Source: Prevotella sp.
GTDB lineage: Bacteria; Bacteroidota; Bacteroidia; Bacteroidales; Bacteroidaceae
NCBI GenBank assembly: GCA_016283605.1
Contig: JAEENF010000263.1
Span: forward strand, 1-5,556
Reading direction: 5' to 3'
DNA length: 5,556 bases
The position numbers were made by a program, and so were the translations under genes. Under the pieces are notes generated by a model that worked only from the letters and a program-made list of their open reading frames with translations, was not told where the DNA came from and did not search any database. Shown piece after piece: positions 1-4,891 of this stretch. Positions within the stretch are counted from its first letter, which is position 1, and every line of letters begins with the position of its first letter.

Positions 1-226
1 CTATGAGAAAGAACACTCTCCCATAGGTAAACCTACCGTAGCCCAGTTGATACAGCTTTCCTTGGACGAGAAGAATATGAGCCAGAAGCAGTTGGCCACA
101 GAGATTGGAGTCAGTCCTTCTAGAATCAGTGACTATGTTTCTGGCAGGGCTGAGCCTACGCTGAAAATAGCCCGTTTGCTTTGTTCCACCTTGGGAATAA
201 CGCCAGCAGCTATGCTTGGCTATTAA
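1..226 (+). CDS. HigA-like XRE-family HTH regulator/antitoxin, C-terminal part (5' end outside window)
   Basis: The frame is open from the left edge to TAA at 224-226 and gives 74 residues that start mid-protein (YEKEHSPIGKP). Residues about 26-50 form a clear Cro/C1-type helix-turn-helix: MSQKQLATEIGVSPSRISDY, then a GRAEPTLKIA segment. The tail, a short helix ending in MLGY, resembles HigA-type antitoxins (COG5499), in which a Y/E-rich 'HxPI..P' stretch precedes the HTH. HigA proteins bind DNA as dimers, repress their own operon and neutralise a HigB/RelE-type ribonuclease encoded next to them, usually upstream. Such a partner would lie outside this window, so the antitoxin role is inferred from the family only. 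A free-standing XRE regulator is the alternative. The gene converges on the minus-strand ABC transporter gene, with 96 bp between stop codons. Confidence 0.85.
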   Translation, partial: YEKEHSPIGKPTVAQLIQLSLDEKNMSQKQLATEIGVSPSRISDYVSGRAEPTLKIARLLCSTLGITPAAMLGY

Positions 227-234
227 TTTTTTTT
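202..234 (+). terminator. Possible intrinsic terminator overlapping the end of the HTH gene
   Basis: GCCAGCA (202-208) pairs with TGC-T-TGGC (213-220) around a GCTA loop, with one bulged T. TATTAA (including the stop codon) follows, then a run of eight T at 227-234. The stem is short and 6 nt separate it from the T-tract, so this is a weak candidate. The T-run directly after the stop codon is its strongest element. Confidence 0.4.
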
Positions 235-253
235 CCTATAACAAAAGGGAAAG

Positions 254-283
254 TATCACCGGGGCCAGGCCCCAGCGATAGGT
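254..283. repeat. 30-bp GC-rich hairpin repeat, copy 1
   Basis: The 30 bases here are identical to 4754-4783. The structure is TATC / ACC / GGGGCC-A-GGCCCC / AGC / GATAGGT: an outer stem (TATC with GATA), an ACC/AGC internal loop and a very stable inner GGGG/CCCC stem. In this copy the bases left of TATC (AAG) no longer pair with GGT, whereas copy 2 has ACC and a full 7-bp outer stem. It is intergenic, just past the 3' end of the ABC transporter gene. It could act as a transcript-end hairpin for the minus-strand operon, since CTTTCCCTTTTG follows it on that strand. It could equally be a REP-type dispersed palindrome. Both copies have the same orientation. Confidence 0.8.
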
Positions 284-286
284 TTT

Positions 287-309
287 CACAAGGCTCCTGT
301 CCCGTTGTG
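287..309. repeat. Small inverted repeat downstream of the ABC transporter gene
   Basis: CACAAGG (287-293) pairs with CC-g-TTGTG (302-309), leaving one unpaired base and an 8-nt loop. It begins 4 bp after hairpin copy 1 and ends 13 bp from the transporter stop codon. On the minus strand the two hairpins follow the operon end in series and may together form a transcript terminator or 3'-protecting structure. Its CACAA...TTGTG ends resemble those of the palindrome at 4835-4861, hinting at one degenerate repeat family, but the match is short. Confidence 0.45.
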
Positions 310-322
310 TCAGAGGTCGAAT

Positions 323-1948
323 TCAAGACAACTGTACCACGTCGTCGCATTGCTCTGTGACGGTGGGACGATGTGTGATGAAGAGCATGGTCTTCGAGGG
401 ATGGGCGTCGAAGAGTCTACGGTAGAGTTCGCGCTCGGTGGGTTCATCGAGCGAGCTGCTGATCTCGTCGAGCAACAGAATGTCGCCATTGTGCAGCAAT
501 CCTCGGGCGATGGCGATGCGCTGGGCCTGTCCCTCGCTGAGTCCGCTGCCTCGTTCGCCAAGTTCGGTATCAATACCCTCGGGCAAATCAAGCACAAAAT
601 CGGCGCAGGCGGTATGTAGCGCCTCTTGCAATTCGTCGTCGGTGGCCTCGGGCCGCGCCAGCTGAAGGTTATAGCGGATGGTGCCGCTCATGAGGGTGTT
701 GCCCTGTGGCACGAAACAGAGACTGCCGCTGACCTCCACCTTGCCATTCTGAGGTGTGATAAAGCCGAGGATGAGTCGGAAGAGCGTAGTCTTTCCGATG
801 CCCGTTTCGCCCATGATGGCGGTCTTTGAACCAGCCTTGAACTCATGTGTGAAATGATTCAGTATCTCGCGGTCGCCCTTCGCATAGCGGAAGCTGACAT
901 CCGAGAATCGGATGGAGCAATCGGACTCACCGGAGTTCTTGGAGATTCCAGATTTTTCTGAGTTTTCGGAGTTCTCAGAAGACAGTTCCTCCAGTCGGTC
1001 GATGCTCGCCGTTGCATGGATCACCCCTGGCACCATATTCAGCAGTTGCAGAATGGGCCCTTGAATCATGCCTACCAATTGCAGGAACGATGTCATCACG
1101 CCAAAAGTGATGGTGCCATTGCGCAGGCCGATGCCGCCCCATGCGAACGCCATCAGATAGCCCAATCCGAAAGTGCAGCCCATAATGAGTCGTGTGACAA
1201 CGGTAAACCGCATGCGGCGCATCACATTCCCGCGAAGCCGTTGCTGCATCGAGTCGAGTCTCTCTGTCACCCATTGCTCCGAACCCAGCGACCGCAGCAC
1301 GGCATTATGCTCCATACCCTCCTGCACCTGCATCTGGATGCGGCTTTCGTCCTGTCGGATGTCGAGCGTCATCTGCCGCAACCGACGGGCAATCAGTTTG
1401 CCGAAGACGATAGCCAACGGCGTGAGCAACAATAATGCCCATGCCAGCCGCGCATCAAACCACCGCATCAACAGGAATGCCCCACAGAGTTGTATCATCG
1501 TGATCACCATCTGGGGCAGCGTGTCGGTACAGACATTACTGACCTGTTCGATATCCTTCGCCAGTCGTGAGGTGATGTCGCCGGAGTGCAGTTCCTGTTC
1601 AGTATAGAGTTGCCTACGGAACAGACTGCTGAAGATACGCAGGCGCAGGGCATTCGTCTGACGGATGCTCGCCGAGGTGGTCAGCCAATAACCCACCTGC
1701 CTCAAAAGCACGCCTCCTACGACCGTCAGCACGAGCCAGCAGACCATCTTCAGCACATCGTCGGCCGACCCCGTGTGTATCGTCTCGTCGATGAACCGTC
1801 GACTGAGCCACACCATCATCAGACCGAGCACCACCTGCCCGATACCCGTCACTATGCGCACCGCCGTATTCCAGCGGATACCCATGGAGTTATGCCACAA
1901 CCACGATACGTATTTCATTTTTACAACGGACAATAATTTCTTACTCAT
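323..1948 (-). CDS. ABC exporter, fused transmembrane and ATP-binding domains (no peptidase domain)
   Basis: This 541-aa half-transporter of the ABC-B/MsbA-like exporter type probably works as a membrane homodimer. Residues about 25-315 form the six-helix membrane domain; hydrophobic stretches lie near 30-48, 68-85, 145-161, 166-183, 255-275 and 283-305. The ATPase domain follows from about 345: Walker A GETGIGKT (380-387), Q-loop VPQ (413-415), signature LSEGQAQR (470-477, E replacing the usual G), Walker B ILLLDE (490-495), D-loop SSLD (498-501) and H-loop His526. All residues needed for ATP hydrolysis are present. The N-terminus has no C39 cysteine-peptidase domain. A Ser/Glu/Asn-rich linker (323-343) joins the two halves. 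The chosen ATG overlaps the stop of the upstream nucleotidyltransferase gene as ATGA, indicating translational coupling; a longer frame reaching 2176 would only read through that gene. As last gene of the cassette it most likely exports the modified product. Lipid or drug export cannot be excluded. Confidence 0.93.
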   Translation of the reverse strand: MSKKLLSVVKMKYVSWLWHNSMGIRWNTAVRIVTGIGQVVLGLMMVWLSRRFIDETIHTGSADDVLKMVCWLVLTVVGGVLLRQVGYWLTTSASIRQTNALRLRIFSSLFRRQLYTEQELHSGDITSRLAKDIEQVSNVCTDTLPQMVITMIQLCGAFLLMRWFDARLAWALLLLTPLAIVFGKLIARRLRQMTLDIRQDESRIQMQVQEGMEHNAVLRSLGSEQWVTERLDSMQQRLRGNVMRRMRFTVVTRLIMGCTFGLGYLMAFAWGGIGLRNGTITFGVMTSFLQLVGMIQGPILQLLNMVPGVIHATASIDRLEELSSENSENSEKSGISKNSGESDCSIRFSDVSFRYAKGDREILNHFTHEFKAGSKTAIMGETGIGKTTLFRLILGFITPQNGKVEVSGSLCFVPQGNTLMSGTIRYNLQLARPEATDDELQEALHTACADFVLDLPEGIDTELGERGSGLSEGQAQRIAIARGLLHNGDILLLDEISSSLDEPTERELYRRLFDAHPSKTMLFITHRPTVTEQCDDVVQLS

Positions 1949-3072
1949 CTCGGAACGTCTCTTAACAATAGTGTCCTGTACCTGATCCGCAGGGGTATCA
2001 ACTTGATCTGTGACTTCCAGAAGTTCAACTCCATCCACAACGCTTCCCTGAAATCGAAGCGCATCAGCCGCAGATGGCGCAGCCGACCTTCTAACATTCC
2101 CCTCAATAGCCCTTGCTGTTGTCGCTCGGCATAATGTCCAAAATTGCCGCCTGCCATGATTTTCCGTAACATCCACTCGCCTCGAGAGCGGTCTGGCTTA
2201 CAGAGCAGCAGGACCTTGTCTATATGCAACATCTCGGCGAGCACCCACATCAGAGCCCCTGCCGTATGGTGAAGTCCAAGTCGCTTTAGCTCGGCCTCCA
2301 CCGTCCGCAGATCTTCCAATGTTGAGTTCTTGAGCAACCAGTAGTAGTCGCACACCTGTCGGAGCCCGATACCGCCGCCCAATATATGCTGCTGTATATG
2401 AGACAATTGCATCATTAGCGCGAATCGTATCGACGGTACATTGAAACCTTCTTCTACCTGCTCTGTAGATGGTATCTCCTGTTCTAACCACTGCTGTAAC
2501 CGACGGTTCGTTATCGGGTTATGGTTGCCTGATGCCGGGCGGAAGTGCACCTCTACCACCACACCTTTCTCATTTGCAGGCAAATCCACATGGTGGTACG
2601 ATGCTGTCACCCTGGCCAATATCGTTGAGTTGGCCTTACGGTCTGTCAACTTCATCTTGTTGAGCAATTCCTGCACGCTCTCTCGTCCGCCCTCTACCCA
2701 GATGTCGATATCGCCGACTTGTCTCGACAGTTTGTCGGGATAGAGCCGCGCATTAGCCTGGCCTTTCAGGATGGCCGTCTTTCGCCCTTGTTCTGAGAAC
2801 AGCTGTGTCAGCCGTGCAGCCTCCTGATTCAGCAGTTCGTTCAGGCCTCGGATCGTCTCTGCCTCGGCCATCCACTTAACCAACAACTCCATAGGCGGCA
2901 TTTGATCCTTAGAAAGATGTGAGAATGCCGTATAGCATACCCCCATTACCGACTGCTGGCCTGCTATTTTAAAGAGCTTAGACCATTCCTGAGCCGACGG
3001 CACGGGCTCAAACGGCTCGCCCGTCATCGCCGTGCGCAAGAGCGCGAGGAATAATTGGTAGTTATGCTCCAT
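1945..3072 (-). CDS. Nucleotidyltransferase family protein (NTP_transf_5-like)
   Basis: The 375-aa protein has the nucleotidyltransferase-fold signature of the NTP_transf_5 family (PF14907). ILKGQA (101-106) is followed by YPD (111-113) and R..GDIDIWV (117-126), where Asp121 and Asp123 are the expected metal ligands. VEVHFRP (173-179) supplies a likely third acidic residue, Glu174. Helical segments with H..HIL..GIGLRQVCDYYWLL (225-247) follow, as in family members. The first 95 residues are helical and the C-terminal third is basic. Family members recur in RiPP and lasso-peptide clusters beside HprK-like kinases. In the pseudomycoidin system a related protein has been linked to further modification of a phosphorylated peptide; the reaction here is unknown. 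The start lies 16 bp after the PqqD stop with no evident Shine-Dalgarno, and the stop overlaps the transporter ATG by 4 bp. Confidence 0.88.
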   Translation of the reverse strand: MEHNYQLFLALLRTAMTGEPFEPVPSAQEWSKLFKIAGQQSVMGVCYTAFSHLSKDQMPPMELLVKWMAEAETIRGLNELLNQEAARLTQLFSEQGRKTAILKGQANARLYPDKLSRQVGDIDIWVEGGRESVQELLNKMKLTDRKANSTILARVTASYHHVDLPANEKGVVVEVHFRPASGNHNPITNRRLQQWLEQEIPSTEQVEEGFNVPSIRFALMMQLSHIQQHILGGGIGLRQVCDYYWLLKNSTLEDLRTVEAELKRLGLHHTAGALMWVLAEMLHIDKVLLLCKPDRSRGEWMLRKIMAGGNFGHYAERQQQGLLRGMLEGRLRHLRLMRFDFREALWMELNFWKSQIKLIPLRIRYRTLLLRDVPR

Positions 3073-3088
3073 CGTTCATGATAGTGCT

Positions 3089-3358
3089 TTATTCAGTTAC
3101 ACCGACTTGCTGCCACTCATTGATGATATCGGCCACGTCGGCTTTGGCCTCGTCGGGCGTGACATCATATTCCTCGCAAAGTCTTTCAGCCAGAGCCTCA
3201 ATGGTGAAGTCGCCCATCTCCTGAGCCTGTTTCCAGAGCCATGCAGCCGTCTCGTTCAGTGCCAACATCTTTCCGAAGTTGATGGCACCGAGGCCCTCAC
3301 CGATTATCACACGTTCGCCGCACACCTCGCGCAGCACAAATCCTTTCTTGATTCTCAT
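3089..3358 (-). CDS. PqqD-family peptide-binding protein (RiPP recognition element type)
   Basis: The 89-aa length is standard for PqqD (PF05402). An N-terminal beta-rich part (FVLREVCGERVIIGEG) leads to the family hallmark LNETAAWLW (34-42). An acidic helical half then carries LAERLCEEYDVTPDEAKADV, ending in a D(I)INEW-type last helix. PqqD, and the lasso-peptide B1 proteins built on the same fold, bind the leader of a ribosomally made peptide and present it to modifying enzymes. In HPr-rel-A-type clusters a PqqD-like protein accompanies an HprK-like kinase, exactly as here. It starts 9 bp after the kinase stop codon, with only a weak AAGG upstream, so it is almost certainly co-transcribed and perhaps coupled. 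The fold assignment is strong. The bound peptide is unknown and no candidate is seen in the window. Confidence 0.92.
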   Translation of the reverse strand: MRIKKGFVLREVCGERVIIGEGLGAINFGKMLALNETAAWLWKQAQEMGDFTIEALAERLCEEYDVTPDEAKADVADIINEWQQVGVTE

Positions 3359-3367
3359 ATTACCTTT

Positions 3368-4687
3368 TTACCATTTTACCTTCTTATATATTGCTAATAA
3401 ATATCTTCTCATGGGACGCAGCCAGAACCACATCTTTGCAGCCAGCTTCCGCAACCTGTTATTTATATCATGTGTTCGTTCCTTTGCATCTACCACATGC
3501 GTCACCCGGGCCTTGATGTCACTTAGCAGGCAATGCTCCGTACCCATGAGATTACCGTCGCCCATCAGCGTCACACAGTCGTCATCGATTTGAATGATGC
3601 GATGCACCACGTAGCGGCGATTCTCCACCCACGCCAGCACCACATCGCCGACATCTATTAATCCCGGTCGTTGCAGGATGACGCTCTCCTTTCCACCGAT
3701 GATGAACGGCAGCATGCTCTGCCCGTCGACCGGCAGCGTCACACTCACCCCTTCTCTCACCAGCCTTATCGCCTCCTCTATAATATAGTCACTTTTCACT
3801 TGTGCGCAGCACAATCTTGCCGCCTCTTCATCCGGCAGACATTCCAGATGCCACACCGCCACATTCGATGCTAATGCGTTCTCCGTCTGGTGCAGACCGT
3901 CGGCAATCCGTTCGTCCCAGCGCTTGCCGCTGATGCTCGCCATGAGGGCGGTATAAGCTTGCAGTCCACCGAGACGTTCTATCTTGTTATAAGGTGCCTG
4001 ACTCAGCACCACGATACCTCCCAGGGGATAGCTCACATTGCGATAGCAGGGCGTCTTACCGCTCCACGGCGAGCCATACACCACGGCGGTTTTCCGCTCT
4101 ATCCTCACCACGGGATTGTCGTCATTCACCAGTTCCGACCCTTCGATATACTTAAGCCACAATCTCGCGTGCGTGCTTTTGCCCGTGCCGCTGGGCCCGA
4201 GAAAGAGATATGCCCGCCCCTGATGGCTCACCACGGCGGCATGGAAGAGCGCCGTCTGCTGGTCGGCCGTAGCCAGGGCGAAGAGCACCATCAGGGCATT
4301 GTCGATAGCCATCTTCGTGTGCTTGCCGGTGGTGATGAGCCGTCCCTTGCTGTAGTCGGCAGCGCAGACCAGCCAACCGGCGGTTTCCTCCCACCAGCGG
4401 TATTCGAAAACGGGCTCACCATCAGCGGTCCTGCCACAGATGATGGTCTGTCCCTCTTCCTCCTGCCGCAGCTCCTCGGTGTAACAGGGGGACGGTTCTT
4501 GCGTCCCTTCGGTAGCAAGCGGGCAAAGCCCGAGCGCTTTTGTTATATCGAGCGATGTCAATGTAACAAAAAAACCGTCCCCCTGTATTGCAAACGGCTC
4601 ATAGTTCGTCATCAGCTTAAAGACCTCTGCCTCTCCGCTGACGCCGATCATATGCCCTGCCACCTTATAATATCTCGTTTCCATCAT
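3368..4687 (-). CDS. HprK-like P-loop kinase fused to S24/S26 (SipW-type) peptidase domain
   Basis: This 439-aa protein has two parts. Residues about 1-297 are an HPr-kinase-related domain: FHAAVV (148-153), P-loop GPSGTGKS (164-171), NDDNPVV (188-194, the likely acidic catalytic/Mg2+ segment), GSPWSGKTPC (205-214) and PLGGIVVLSQA (221-231). Residues about 298-439 resemble S24/S26 peptidases: GQSMLPF with candidate nucleophile Ser324, GDVVL (347-351), VVHRI with His362 where bacterial type I enzymes carry Lys, and GDGN (376-379). A Ser/His pair is the SipW/Sec11 arrangement. The tail is basic and aromatic (LRPMRRYLLAIYKKVKW) and may touch the membrane. HprK-like enzymes in lasso-peptide clusters phosphorylate the peptide; by analogy this protein may phosphorylate and then cleave a substrate brought by the PqqD protein. 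Residues 34-68 are encoded by a palindromic repeat and look like a foreign insertion. ATG codons at 4687 and 4684 are both possible starts. It is the first gene of the operon. Confidence 0.88.
   Translation of the reverse strand: MMETRYYKVAGHMIGVSGEAEVFKLMTNYEPFAIQGDGFFVTLTSLDITKALGLCPLATEGTQEPSPCYTEELRQEEEGQTIICGRTADGEPVFEYRWWEETAGWLVCAADYSKGRLITTGKHTKMAIDNALMVLFALATADQQTALFHAAVVSHQGRAYLFLGPSGTGKSTHARLWLKYIEGSELVNDDNPVVRIERKTAVVYGSPWSGKTPCYRNVSYPLGGIVVLSQAPYNKIERLGGLQAYTALMASISGKRWDERIADGLHQTENALASNVAVWHLECLPDEEAARLCCAQVKSDYIIEEAIRLVREGVSVTLPVDGQSMLPFIIGGKESVILQRPGLIDVGDVVLAWVENRRYVVHRIIQIDDDCVTLMGDGNLMGTEHCLLSDIKARVTHVVDAKERTHDINNRLRKLAAKMWFWLRPMRRYLLAIYKKVKW
4484..4586. repeat. REP-like palindromic element inside the kinase coding sequence
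   Basis: A perfect 14-bp inverted repeat, ACAGGGGGACGGTT (4484-4497) and AACCGTCCCCCTGT (4573-4586), encloses three smaller stem-loops: CTTGC/GCAAG (4498-4502 with 4515-4519), CGGGC-AAA-GCCCG (4520-4532) and TGTTA/TAACA (4541-4545 with 4564-4568). The whole can fold like a clover-leaf. GGGGACGGTTCTT-type termini resemble REP/RAYT-associated repeats of many bacterial genomes (recalled, not searched). It keeps the reading frame and encodes about residues 34-68 of the kinase protein, a segment without family motifs. The left arm shares a GGGAC core with the intergenic palindrome at 4835-4861. Confidence 0.75.
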
Positions 4688-4696
4688 TTACGGCCA

Positions 4697-4704
4697 CAAA
4701 GATA
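4697..4704 (-). promoter_or_regulatory. Candidate Bacteroidetes -7 promoter box for the four-gene operon
   Basis: On the minus strand the sequence reads TATCTTTG, an exact match to the TAnnTTTG -7 consensus of the Bacteroidetes primary sigma factor. Its last base is 9 bp before the first ATG (4687), so transcription would begin almost at the start codon and give a leaderless or nearly leaderless mRNA. No clear TTTG -33 box lies at the usual distance; the upstream region is only AT-rich. A terminator at 4791-4819 separates this gene from the one upstream, so the operon needs its own promoter about here. Confidence 0.5.
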
Positions 4705-4750
4705 CAAAATAAATCGGAAAGTCGTATCGTTTTCGAAAAAAATATGCAGC

Positions 4751-4783
4751 ACCTATCACCGGGGCCAGGCCCCAGCGATAGGT
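4751..4783. repeat. 30-bp GC-rich hairpin repeat, copy 2 (complete palindrome)
   Basis: ACCTATC (4751-4757) pairs perfectly with GATAGGT (4777-4783) around an ACC/AGC internal loop and the GGGGCC-A-GGCCCC core. Bases 4754-4783 are identical to 254-283 and in the same orientation. It lies upstream of the operon promoter region and before the bidirectional terminator, so in this position it is unlikely to end the operon transcript. That favours a dispersed REP-like repeat over a dedicated terminator. The sharp stem could also block readthrough or bind a nucleoid protein; nothing in the sequence shows which. Confidence 0.8.
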
Positions 4784-4790
4784 GAACGAA

Positions 4791-4819
4791 AAAACGGAAG
4801 CCGATTTGACTTCCGTTTT
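4791..4819 (-). terminator. Strong intrinsic terminator, probably bidirectional
   Basis: AAAACGGAAG (4791-4800) and CTTCCGTTTT (4810-4819) form a perfect 10-bp stem with a 9-nt loop. Read on the minus strand the stem runs straight into six T (CTTCCGTTTTTTCG), a classic rho-independent terminator about 70 bp past the stop of the surface-protein gene. On the plus strand the 3' side continues TTTTCTGTTTTCTTC, so it may work both ways. It insulates the four-gene operon from the upstream gene. Confidence 0.85.
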
Positions 4820-4834
4820 CTGTTTTCTTCTTTC

Positions 4835-4861
4835 TCACAAAGGGGACCGTCCCTTTTGTGA
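4835..4861. repeat. 27-nt near-perfect palindrome
   Basis: TCACAAA (4835-4841) mirrors TTTGTGA (4855-4861) and GGGAC (4843-4847) mirrors GTCCC (4849-4853), with a single mismatched pair (G4842/T4854, a G-U pair in RNA) and a central C. It lies between the surface-protein stop and the terminator. Its GGGAC/GTCCC heart resembles the termini of the element inside the kinase gene, suggesting a related, much shorter repeat. A dimeric-regulator operator is possible, but no promoter is seen beside it. Confidence 0.65.
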
Positions 4862-4877
4862 TATTATCCCTTTTGTG
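4850..4877. repeat. Pair of 11-bp direct repeats
   Basis: TCCCTTTTGTG occurs at 4850-4860 and again at 4867-4877, a 17-bp period with ATATTA between. The first copy is the right arm of the palindrome at 4835-4861; the second has no matching left arm. This looks like a partial duplication or a decayed second palindrome 14 bp from the stop of the surface-protein gene. Confidence 0.55.
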
Positions 4878-4891
4878 TTACGTTTGACAGT

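Noticed and set aside
251..309. CRISPR array or att site pair
   Set aside because: The hairpin repeats are only two, 4.5 kb apart, without spacers, and there is no tRNA or integrase next to them in the window.
1949..2176. 76-residue N-terminal extension of the ABC transporter
   Set aside because: The extension reads in another frame through the end of the nucleotidyltransferase gene and has no family-like sequence. The ATG at 1948, overlapping the stop as ATGA, gives a normal exporter N-terminus.
3073..3079. ATG at 3079 (a five-codon frame MNDGA) as an upstream ORF controlling the nucleotidyltransferase
   Set aside because: It is very short, lacks a ribosome binding site, and a chance ATG in a 16-bp gap needs no explanation.
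4484..4586. Non-coding RNA or terminator inside the kinase gene
   Set aside because: The clover-leaf-like folding suggested an RNA, but no anticodon or tRNA T-loop consensus is present, there is no T-tract after the outer stem in a useful position, and the frame is preserved. A repeat insertion explains it better.
4744..4785. Tiny plus-strand ORF of 13 codons through hairpin copy 2, as a precursor peptide
   Set aside because: It is on the strand opposite the operon, is encoded almost entirely by the repeat palindrome and lacks any leader or core features.
3890..4861. Long plus-strand open frame (323 codons) opposite the kinase gene
   Set aside because: It is fully antisense to a gene with clear P-loop and HprK-like motifs, runs through the terminator and hairpin, and its translation is rich in His, Arg and Pro with no recognisable domain. 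It is a shadow of the GC-rich minus-strand gene.
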